Under the pieces are notes generated by a model. That model saw nothing but the letters and a program-made list of their open reading frames with translations, did no database searches and was not told the DNA's origin. Of a stretch of 13,186 nt of DNA, positions 1 through 5,712 are shown one piece after another (position 1 is the stretch's first letter; each line of letters starts with the position of its first letter). A program made the translations under genes and the position numbers. The DNA comes from an uncultured Anaerolineaceae bacterium (GTDB taxonomy: Bacteria > Chloroflexota > Anaerolineae > Anaerolineales > Anaerolineaceae), in assembly GCA_938020565.1 (NCBI GenBank), contig CALIHP010000026.1, forward strand, positions 1-13,186. Direction: 5' to 3'.

Positions 1-319
1 TTAACTTATCAGAGAAATTTGGAGATATTTTATCTGTTTTTAAATTTAAAAGAAATGTAATTCCTTCTTGAGGTGCTAATGGTTTTTGGTTTGTAAATTT
101 TATTTCTCCATTTTCCTGTAAAATTTTATAATTTCTTTCGTTTATTCCTGCTTTTCCTATATAGATCTCAAATTTTTTAATTTCTTCATTTGTTATTGGT
201 TGACCATCAGAAAATTTTATTGTAACATTAGCTTTTTCTATTGGAACTTTGCAAAATTGCGGTATTATATTAAAATATATTTGTTGAATATCTTCATGTT
301 TAAAAATATCAGTATACAT
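1..319 (-). CDS. Partial DUF2207-like membrane protein fragment, AT-rich
   Basis: The frame is open from the left edge back to a TAG at 350-352; the first ATG is at 317-319, giving 106 codons without a stop. The translation contains a YEITYT stretch (partly upstream of that ATG), then IYFNIIPQF, a VPIEKANVTIKF segment and a PLAPQEGITFLLNL segment. These fit the extracellular domain of DUF2207 (YciQ-like) proteins, which typically read Y-x-I-x-Y, D-E-x-Y-W-N-x-T, V-P-I-E-x-A and L-x-P-x-E-G-L-T. In that family a signal peptide and more N-terminal sequence precede this part, so the 5' end appears to be missing. No Shine-Dalgarno sequence precedes the ATG. G+C is about 23%, against well over 50% in most of the window, which points to a foreign origin or an assembly join. 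The family call is from remembered motifs. Function of DUF2207 proteins is unknown. Confidence 0.55.
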   Translation of the reverse strand, partial: MYTDIFKHEDIQQIYFNIIPQFCKVPIEKANVTIKFSDGQPITNEEIKKFEIYIGKAGINERNYKILQENGEIKFTNQKPLAPQEGITFLLNLKTDKISPNFSDKL

Positions 320-352
320 AGTATAAGTTATTTCATATATATTTTTAAGCTA

Positions 353-569
353 TGTTATTTTTTTATCTTTTGAACAATACGGACATAAACCGGCTCGGAT
401 TGATCCGCTTAGCTGCCTTCATTCTCCAGGATCAAATCGATCTATCCTAAATCCCTATATACAGCTGTTCAGGCTTCAAGTACAATTGTTTGTGAGACGC
501 ATCTTTTTTTCGTTAAATCTCGTCCGGGTGATATAGATTTATCGATAGGATGTATAATTTGAATGTTGA
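353..569. other. Non-coding stretch with composition change
   Basis: No convincing gene is visible here. The AT-rich sequence of the DUF2207 fragment gives way to mixed composition at roughly 370-385. All frames carry stops. A perfect TATAAT lies near the right end and is listed separately. The stretch may hold the upstream regulatory region of the regulator gene, and it contains the probable junction between two sequences of different origin. Confidence 0.5.
553..558 (+). promoter_or_regulatory. Possible -10 box of the regulator promoter
   Basis: A perfect TATAAT hexamer lies upstream of the small ORF and the regulator. No good TTGACA-like hexamer sits 16-18 bases upstream, so support is from the -10 alone. 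Transcription would begin near 565, leaving almost no leader before the TTG at 570. Confidence 0.35.
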
Positions 570-740
570 TTGGATTTTCAGCGGGGAGTTCGCCGCAAAC
601 GGATTACCGAAACAGTTGTCCTTGGCGAACATACCGGTCCCCTGATCAGATTTGATATGGAACCGGTCCCAATCCCGGATCAGAAGAAGAAACCGGACTC
701 GCGCGGCAAGTCCTGGCAGCTACAGGGTACAGAACGCTAA
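570..740 (+). CDS. Possible small hypothetical protein (56 aa)
   Basis: A TTG-initiated frame directly after an in-frame TGA runs for 56 codons and ends in TAA at 738-740, overlapping the ATG of the regulator by one base (TAATG). The predicted peptide is hydrophilic and basic: an RRKR cluster near residue 10, a TETVVLGEHTGPLIRFDMEP segment in the middle, and a KKKPDSRGKSW segment near the end. It has no signal peptide or membrane segment. The stop/start overlap is the main evidence that it is translated and coupled to the next gene. There is no clear ribosome binding site, and the only start options are non-ATG until a late ATG. I do not recognise the family, and it may be a chance open frame. 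Confidence 0.35.
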   Translation: MDFQRGVRRKRITETVVLGEHTGPLIRFDMEPVPIPDQKKKPDSRGKSWQLQGTER

Positions 741-1438
741 TGACGGATCAAAAAACAAAACATCCCGGGAAAATTGTCCTGATCGAAGGGAAACAGACAA
801 ACCATCCTTCCTTTTTTCTGAGCCTGATCCAGAAAGGTTTCGACGTAGAAATCGCGGCGACCGGATCGGCGGCAATTCAGAAGATCGAAGAGGTCAATCC
901 GATTCTGATCCTGATCGACGCCGCGTCGCTCCGGACGGCCAGCAATCGGATTATCTACCGCATCAAGCAAGTCGATCCCTCGCTCCGGGTTATTCTGATC
1001 ATCGACGATACTTTGAAAGATAAAAAAATCTCGAATAAGGCTGATGTCGTCATGATCCTTCCGTTTACAATTCAATCTCTCATGAATCAGATTAATCTGG
1101 TCCTTTCGCTGACCGATCCGAACGTACGGGGAATCGGTCGGCTGATCTATAATCCAAAAAGCCGCGCCGTCTCAATTAACGGAAAAGTTACCGGATTAAC
1201 GCCGATTCTTTCAAAAATTCTTGAGCTCTTCCTTGAGCAGCAGGGCCAGGTTATTCACCGCTGCGATATTTTCCGAAACGTCTGGGAGACCGACTTTACC
1301 GAGGACATGCGCACGCTCGAAGTCCATATTCAATGGCTCCGCAAAGCGATCGAGAAAGATCCCTCGAAACCGAAAATCATCCTGACCGAACGCATGGTCG
1401 GATATAAGCTCGACCCCAACGCATTGATGGATAACTAA
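740..1438 (+). CDS. OmpR-type winged-helix regulator with degenerate receiver domain
   Basis: The 232-residue protein has the length and two-domain plan of OmpR/PhoB response regulators. Residues 11-118 resemble a receiver: beta-1 KIVLIEGK, beta-3 ILILID with D60 at the phosphorylation position, beta-4 RVILIIDD and beta-5 ILPF. The acidic pair after beta-1 is reduced to one glutamate (E16), the Thr/Ser switch after beta-4 is not seen, and the conserved lysine before the Pro in beta-5 is leucine (L107). This suggests regulation without normal phosphotransfer. Residues about 130-226 form the winged-helix DNA-binding domain, with LTPILSKILELFLEQQG, a TLEVHIQWLRKAIE recognition helix and a final ERMVGYKL wing, all typical of Trans_Reg_C. 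No histidine kinase lies beside it. Its target is unknown; it could act as an orphan regulator. Confidence 0.85.
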   Translation: MTDQKTKHPGKIVLIEGKQTNHPSFFLSLIQKGFDVEIAATGSAAIQKIEEVNPILILIDAASLRTASNRIIYRIKQVDPSLRVILIIDDTLKDKKISNKADVVMILPFTIQSLMNQINLVLSLTDPNVRGIGRLIYNPKSRAVSINGKVTGLTPILSKILELFLEQQGQVIHRCDIFRNVWETDFTEDMRTLEVHIQWLRKAIEKDPSKPKIILTERMVGYKLDPNALMDN

Positions 1439-1480
1439 GATTTGGGAAGGATTCGGCTGTCGAGTTGATCATGGATCTGT

Positions 1481-1502
1481 GCACGCCCGTGTTTTTTATT
1501 TA
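1481..1502 (+). terminator. Weak candidate intrinsic terminator
   Basis: A short stem (GCAC with GTGT, loop GCCC, one wobble pair) is followed by a run of six T and then ATTT, about 45 bases after the regulator stop codon. The stem is too short for a strong call, but the T-tract and its place between convergent genes fit a terminator. Confidence 0.3.
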
Positions 1503-1608
1503 ACTGATTGTTTATTGTAATATTATTGCCCGGCTTTTTGTCCGCAATCCTTATACCTTTTGGCAATTGACCGAACTGTCCGATTCGACCGCGAGGCGGA
1601 TCCGAGGA

Positions 1609-2253
1609 CTATTCGCCGGGAAGAAGGTTGAATTTCAGCCGCGTATACGCCGCGTTTTCCGGCCGGATGCGCAGCTCGTCGAGCAGCTCGTCAGGCCGCC
1701 CCATCGCAGAATCGCGCGCGGCCATTCGCGTCCGGAGCGAATTCGGCCCGATCGGATCGATCGTTTCGATCAGCCCGCGCAGGTCGTAAGCGCGTTTTCG
1801 CCGCGTTCGTTCAATCGTCGGACGGGCGAGGAGTTCCTCGATGCGCCCGCTGAGATCCGACGGAGCGTCAGCGCTGTCGATTTCAACGAGATAATCCGCC
1901 GTGTCGATAACGGTCGTCAGCGCATGCCCATACGGTTCGAGCGTCCGCAGCCCGGTGGCGCGGAGTCCGCCCGGGGCGGCGCGATTGATCCGGGCCTGAA
2001 GCTCTTCGGGCAAAGGGTTTTCGCCGCGTTCGGTCGGGAACTCGAACCAGAAGTCGATCAGCTCAGCCTCTCCGGTCCAGCCCAACGGAAGCGGCCAGGC
2101 GACGCCCATTTTAATTGTAGGATGGAAGCCTTGCGTGTAGGTCAACGGGATTTTCGCGCGCAGCAGAACACGGCTCCAGACACGCTGAAGCTCCAGGTGC
2201 GAAATGTACCGGAGGGGGCCGGATTTCGAAAAGGTAATCCGATACCGGATCAT
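1609..2253 (-). CDS. TIGR03936/DUF2344 family protein, partner of the radical SAM protein
   Basis: The start chosen is the ATG at 2253, giving 214 residues beginning MIRYRITFSKSGPLRYISHL, the usual N-terminus of this family. A longer frame to 2385 exists, but it would run far into the upstream gene with an arginine-rich, unrelated extension. Family signatures are the GPLRYISHLEL segment (residues 12-22) and the TYTQGFHPTIKMG segment (about 38-50), followed by WPLPLGWTGEAELIDFW. The ATG overlaps the stop of the radical SAM gene (ATGA), which implies translational coupling; in some bacteria the two are fused into one polypeptide. The biochemical role is not established as far as I know. The pairing suggests that it presents a substrate to the radical SAM enzyme or assists it. 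Confidence 0.85.
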   Translation of the reverse strand: MIRYRITFSKSGPLRYISHLELQRVWSRVLLRAKIPLTYTQGFHPTIKMGVAWPLPLGWTGEAELIDFWFEFPTERGENPLPEELQARINRAAPGGLRATGLRTLEPYGHALTTVIDTADYLVEIDSADAPSDLSGRIEELLARPTIERTRRKRAYDLRGLIETIDPIGPNSLRTRMAARDSAMGRPDELLDELRIRPENAAYTRLKFNLLPGE

Positions 2254-4157
2254 CGCGCTTCTCCGACTGGTTCGGCGGCTGGCCTGCCGATCACGGGGCA
2301 GAACCATTTCCGCGGGCTGGCGGCGGCCGGCTGGATCGAGCTGAACGCCTGATTCACGCCGCAGCCGTAGCACCCGGTCCTGCAATCGGGCTGGAGCTCG
2401 AACCGTTGGCTGCGTTCGTATTCACGGCGGAGCGTTCGTTTCGTGATCCCCGCGTCGATATGGTCCCAGGGGAAGACTTCGTCGGGGGTACGGAGGCGGG
2501 ACGAATAGAAGAGCGGGTCAAGCCCGTTGGTTTCAAAGGCGGCGAGCCAGACGTCGAGCTTGAAATGATCCTGCCAGGCGTCGAATTTCGCGCCGTTCCG
2601 CCAGGCTTCGTAGATGACCTCCGCCATGCGCCGGTCCCCGCGCGACATCCAGGCCTCGAAAAAGGTCGCGTTCGGATCGGACCAGCTGACTTTTACGCCG
2701 GGCGTGCGCAGTTTTTCACGCAGGACGGCTTGTTTTGCGCGGATATTTTCCGGGTTATCGACAGGGGCCCATTCGAATGGCGTATGCGGCTTGGGGACGA
2801 AAGTGGAGACGCCGACGTTCAGCTGCGACCGTTTCCCGTGGATCCGCCGTCCAATCCTGATGACCTTGAGGCAGGTTTCTGCAATAGCTTCGACGTCCTC
2901 GATCGTTTCGCCGGGAAGCCCGATCATGAAATACAGCTTGATCGTCTGATAGCCGCGCGTGAAGATGACGTCAACAGTTTCGAGAAGCTGCTCCTGACTG
3001 ATAGGTTTATTGATAATCGAACGGACGTTATCCGACGCGGCTTCCGGCGCGAGGGTAAACCCGCCGGCGCGTCCGCCGCGGAGCCGTTCGAAGATTTCTA
3101 CCGAAAGCGATTCGATTCGAAGCGAAGGAAGCGCGATATTCAGTTTGCGTTCGACGTAAGTATCGCGGAGCCGGTCGACGAGCTCCTGAATTTGCGTATA
3201 GTCAGAAGAAGAAAGCGACAGGAGGGCGACTTCTTCGTATCCGGTTTCGTCCAGCGCCCGGTCGATCGCGTTCAGGACCTCGTCGACGGTGCGCTCGCGG
3301 ACGGGACGGGTTACGAACCCCGCGTGGCAGAAGCGGCAGCCGCGTGAGCAGCCGCGCATGATTTCGACGGCGACGCGGTTCTGGATGACGTCGATCGAGG
3401 GAACGACGAAATGCTCCGGCGGGAGCGGGAGGATCGGGACGATCCGTTTCCGGATCCGTTTCGGAAGGCGGTCGTTGGCGGGGATCATCGCGGCGAGGGT
3501 CCCATCGGCGTTGTATTGGGGCTCAAAAAAAGTCGGGACATAGACGCCGGTGATTTCGGATAGCCGTTCAAGCAGCACGCGGCGGGGAGCGCCGCTCGAC
3601 TTCCAGCTCTGATAAGCGCGGATCACGTCCGGGAAGGCTTCTTCGCCCTCTCCGATCACGAAAGCGTCGATAAACGGCGCCATCGGTTCCGGATTAAAGG
3701 TCGCGTGACCCCCGGCGATAATCAAAGGGTCGCCGTCGCCGCGATCTGCGCTTCGGATCGGGAGTCCGGCCAAATCGAGCATGTTCAGCAGGTTCGTGCA
3801 GAGCGATTCATAGGGAAGCGTGAAGCCGATGACGTCGAGCTCGGCAATCGGCGTTTTACTTTCGAGCGTGTAGAGCGGGATCCCGCGCGCGCGCATTTCG
3901 GCTTCCATATCGATCCATGGGGCGTAGACGCGTTCCGCCCAGATTTCCGGATCACGGTTGAGCTGGTCGTAGAAGATCGCCAGCCCTAAATTCGGGACGC
4001 CGAGATCGTAGATATCGGGGAAGGCGAGGGCGACGCGCGTTCGGACTTCGTCCGGATTTTTCCGGACAGAGTTATATTCGCCTCCGACGTAACGCCCCGG
4101 TTTTTCGATCGTGAGGAGGAATCGGTCTAAGTTTTTTTCGATATCGATTGGTTTCAA
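2250..4157 (-). CDS. TIGR03960-type B12-binding-like radical SAM protein
   Basis: The 635-residue protein starts with TTG at 4157. An AGGA sits nine bases upstream and the N-terminus (KPIDIEKNLDRFLLTIEKP, then GRYVGGEYN) is typical of TIGR03960. Residues about 40-170 form a cobalamin-binding-like Rossmann region with PDIYDLG, GFTLPYE and IIAGGHATFNPEPMAPFIDAFVIGEGE. The radical SAM core carries the cluster motif C-x3-C-x2-C at C270, C274 and C277 (MRGCSRGCRFCHAG), followed by LSLSSSDY and a Y-x-x-I-K-L-Y-F-M-I-G-L-P-G-E segment. A C-terminal cysteine group (C592, C596, C599) could bind metal. The enzyme should cleave S-adenosylmethionine reductively; its substrate is unknown. It is followed without a gap by the DUF2344 gene. 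Family members often neighbour rplU or RNase E/G genes, and none is in this window. Confidence 0.9.
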   Translation of the reverse strand: MKPIDIEKNLDRFLLTIEKPGRYVGGEYNSVRKNPDEVRTRVALAFPDIYDLGVPNLGLAIFYDQLNRDPEIWAERVYAPWIDMEAEMRARGIPLYTLESKTPIAELDVIGFTLPYESLCTNLLNMLDLAGLPIRSADRGDGDPLIIAGGHATFNPEPMAPFIDAFVIGEGEEAFPDVIRAYQSWKSSGAPRRVLLERLSEITGVYVPTFFEPQYNADGTLAAMIPANDRLPKRIRKRIVPILPLPPEHFVVPSIDVIQNRVAVEIMRGCSRGCRFCHAGFVTRPVRERTVDEVLNAIDRALDETGYEEVALLSLSSSDYTQIQELVDRLRDTYVERKLNIALPSLRIESLSVEIFERLRGGRAGGFTLAPEAASDNVRSIINKPISQEQLLETVDVIFTRGYQTIKLYFMIGLPGETIEDVEAIAETCLKVIRIGRRIHGKRSQLNVGVSTFVPKPHTPFEWAPVDNPENIRAKQAVLREKLRTPGVKVSWSDPNATFFEAWMSRGDRRMAEVIYEAWRNGAKFDAWQDHFKLDVWLAAFETNGLDPLFYSSRLRTPDEVFPWDHIDAGITKRTLRREYERSQRFELQPDCRTGCYGCGVNQAFSSIQPAAASPRKWFCPVIGRPAAEPVGEAR

Positions 4158-4192
4158 AAATGAGGTTCCTTCAGGGTCAGGTTCGTCGGCCG

Positions 4193-4208
4193 TCCGTCGG
4201 CCGACGGA
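4193..4208. repeat. Perfect 16-bp GC-rich palindrome in the radical SAM leader
   Basis: TCCGTCGGCCGACGGA reads the same on both strands. An extra copy of its GTCGGCCG core lies just to the left (4185-4192 and 4197-4204). It sits about 35 bases before the TTG start of the radical SAM gene, inside the likely mRNA leader, so it could form a hairpin or bind a dimeric protein. Confidence 0.6.
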
Positions 4209-4271
4209 TAACTCTTAATTTCAGTAAACGCCCCTTCCGCGCGGACTTCGCCAACGGCAAGGGCCGGCTGA

Positions 4272-4277
4272 ATTATA
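4272..4277 (-). promoter_or_regulatory. Possible -10 box for the radical SAM operon
   Basis: On the minus strand this reads TATAAT, about 115 bases upstream of the TTG start. No clear TTGACA-like hexamer is found at 16-18 bases, so it is a weak call resting on a perfect -10. Confidence 0.35.
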
Positions 4278-4329
4278 ACGAAAAACATGAATATTCAGGG
4301 TTGGGATGAGAAAAGATTTGACGTCAGGA

Positions 4330-4401
4330 CTTTTTGTAAATATAGCGCAATAGCGCAAAGCTGCTGAAATATCAGGAACTGGGCGCGATTTTTACAAAAA
4401 G
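4330..4401. repeat. Imperfect 19-bp inverted repeat with 34-bp centre
   Basis: The left arm (4330-4348) begins CTTTTTGTAAA and ends GCGC; the right arm (4383-4401) begins GCGC and ends TTTACAAAAAG. They match at 17 of 19 positions, including 11 unbroken outer pairs. The left side also has a tandem TAGCGCAA TAGCGCAA, whose second copy lies in the centre. No transposase or T-tract accompanies it. It may be a regulatory site, a structured RNA element, or a remnant of a small mobile element. Confidence 0.55.
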
Positions 4402-4504
4402 CGGATTCACGCCTGCTGTGATCTGGCGAAATATCTCCATATTACAAATGGCAGGGATATCTATGATAAAGCTCCTGATTTCGAATGAGGCGGTGTTGAA
4501 CCTA

Positions 4505-4533
4505 TTGACGGAATGATATCAAAGTAGTAAATT
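4505..4533 (+). promoter_or_regulatory. Probable sigma-70-type promoter of the LacI-type regulator and sugar operon
   Basis: TTGACG (4505-4510) and TAAATT (4528-4533) are separated by exactly 17 bases in an AT-rich region. Each differs from consensus at one or two positions. Transcription would start near 4540, just before the palindromic operator, leaving a leader of about 105 bases. Confidence 0.5.
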
Positions 4534-4546
4534 TGATGATGAAAAC

Positions 4547-4561
4547 AGTTTCATTGAAACT
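4547..4561. promoter_or_regulatory. Palindromic operator, probable LacI-family repressor site
   Basis: AGTTTCATTGAAACT has perfect six-base arms around a three-base centre. It lies a few bases downstream of the predicted transcription start and about 85 bases before the LacI-type gene. Position and symmetry fit autorepression by the encoded repressor. LacI-family sites often have a central CG, which is absent here, so the assignment to this protein is an inference. Confidence 0.5.
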
Positions 4562-4644
4562 TGTGTCATATGTTGAGAGCAGCCGTTAATAATTTGTCAG
4601 TCAATCAGGTTCTTTGACGAATTACCGGAGCGCAGCGAAAAAAG

Positions 4645-5643
4645 ATGGGGAAAACACCGACTATTTACGACGTATCCCGGATCGCCGGCGTCAGCACGAC
4701 GACGATTTCACGCGTCCTGAACAAGCCGGAGATGGTGAACCCCAACACGCGACAGCTCGTCGAGCGGACGATTCAGGCGCTGGGGTATAAGCCGCTGGTC
4801 GAAGCGCGGCTGCGCAACAGCTCGGGCGTGACCCGGATTTGCGTCTGCGCTCCTCGCTTTACCGACAGCTCGTTTGTGCACCGGCTGCGCGGGGTTACGA
4901 CAGCGCTGGAGGGGGATCCGAATTATGAACTGCAGGTTTTTTCGGTCGGGTCAAGGGTTCAGTTTGACCGTTTTCTGAATTCGCTGCCGATTCGCGGTCT
5001 GGATGGGCTGATCCTCCTTTCGATTCCGATCGAACCGGCTCAGGTTGAAAAAATCCTGTCGAACGCAGTCCAGGCAACGTTTGTAGAATTTTATTCGAAC
5101 GCGGCTAATTGTATTGTAATCGACGATGTCGCCGGCGGAAAACTGGCTGGGAATCTGCTTCGGGAGAGCGGGCGTCGGAAATTCGGCGTTGTGGGCGAAT
5201 GGACGCAGTTCGATTACAGCGTTTATCCGAACGAAAAAAGGCGGCGCGGCTATCTGGAAGCGTTGAACGAATATGGGTATCGGGTCGATCCACGCTACGA
5301 TTACGACGTTCCCTGCAAGGTTTACAGCGCGTACGACCGTTTTCTGGACGTTTTTAAAAGCGGCGATTTCCCGGAGGCGATTTTCGCGCTTTCCGATGAC
5401 CAGGCGATCGGGATCTGCCGTGCGGCGCGGGAATGCGGCGTGCGGATTCCTGACGACCTGGCGATTGTCGGGTTCGACGATATTGAGCTGTCCGAGTATT
5501 TCGGGTTGACGACCATCCGGCAGCATCTTGGCCACAGCGGCGGTCTGGCGGTCGAGCTTCTTAAAAAGAAGCTCAGCGCGCCGGAAACCGTTCCGCAGAT
5601 CGTAAATTTACCGTTGGAGCTGATCGTGCGGACGACGACATGA
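4645..5643 (+). CDS. LacI-family transcriptional repressor of the sugar operon
   Basis: The 332 residues match the LacI/GalR family in length and plan. An N-terminal helix-turn-helix is at residues 7-26 (IYDVSRIAGVSTTTISRVLN), followed by the hinge region up to about residue 60 (VNPNTRQLVERTIQALGYKP). A periplasmic-binding-protein-like ligand domain fills residues 64-332, with IVIDDVAGG, PNEKRRRGYLEAL (an arginine here usually contacts the sugar), FALSDDQAIG and AIVGFDDIELSEYFGLTTIRQ. It should bind operator DNA as a dimer and release it on binding a sugar. It precedes the binding-protein gene by 69 bases on the same strand, the order seen with aglR/aglEFG-type loci. The ribosome binding site is poor (GGAG 14 bases upstream), but the start fits the helix-turn-helix position. 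The inducer is probably a transported disaccharide or a product of it. Confidence 0.92.
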   Translation: MGKTPTIYDVSRIAGVSTTTISRVLNKPEMVNPNTRQLVERTIQALGYKPLVEARLRNSSGVTRICVCAPRFTDSSFVHRLRGVTTALEGDPNYELQVFSVGSRVQFDRFLNSLPIRGLDGLILLSIPIEPAQVEKILSNAVQATFVEFYSNAANCIVIDDVAGGKLAGNLLRESGRRKFGVVGEWTQFDYSVYPNEKRRRGYLEALNEYGYRVDPRYDYDVPCKVYSAYDRFLDVFKSGDFPEAIFALSDDQAIGICRAARECGVRIPDDLAIVGFDDIELSEYFGLTTIRQHLGHSGGLAVELLKKKLSAPETVPQIVNLPLELIVRTTT

Positions 5644-5712
5644 GTCGGAAGCCGATTCGCCGTCAGGGAGAAACAGTCGGCTGCGATTGTTTGAAAAAAA
5701 TAAGGAGTCAAT

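Larger units (their letters stand above)
4158..4644. other. Divergent intergenic region (487 bp)
   Basis: This gap separates the leftward radical SAM operon from the rightward sugar locus. From left to right it holds a 16-bp GC palindrome in the radical SAM leader, a TATAAT for the leftward promoter, a long imperfect inverted repeat, a low-G+C stretch with short open frames I cannot identify (about 4345-4510), and the promoter and palindromic operator of the LacI-type gene. Composition in 4310-4620 is clearly more AT-rich than the flanking genes. Confidence 0.6.

Noticed and set aside
427..440. CCAGGATCAAA resembling the complement of the 16S rRNA 5' end
   Set aside because: The match is limited to about 11 bases, with no further rRNA sequence on either side.
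1567..2352. Plus-strand 261-residue open frame opposite the DUF2344 gene
   Set aside because: It is arginine- and proline-rich with no recognisable motif and lies fully antisense to a family-matching gene; it follows from codon bias.
2254..2385. Longer start for the DUF2344 protein
   Set aside because: The added 44 residues are arginine-rich and unlike the family, and lie inside the upstream gene; the ATG at 2253 gives the canonical N-terminus.
2406..3347. Plus-strand 313-residue open frame opposite the radical SAM gene
   Set aside because: It is antisense to well-conserved radical SAM motifs, and no family features or ribosome binding site support it.
5644..5712. Possible terminator between the lacI-type gene and aglE (AGCCGA 5650-5655 with TCGGCT 5677-5682)
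   Set aside because: The stem is only six pairs with a long loop, and a run of A, not T, follows; read-through from the regulator promoter is more likely.
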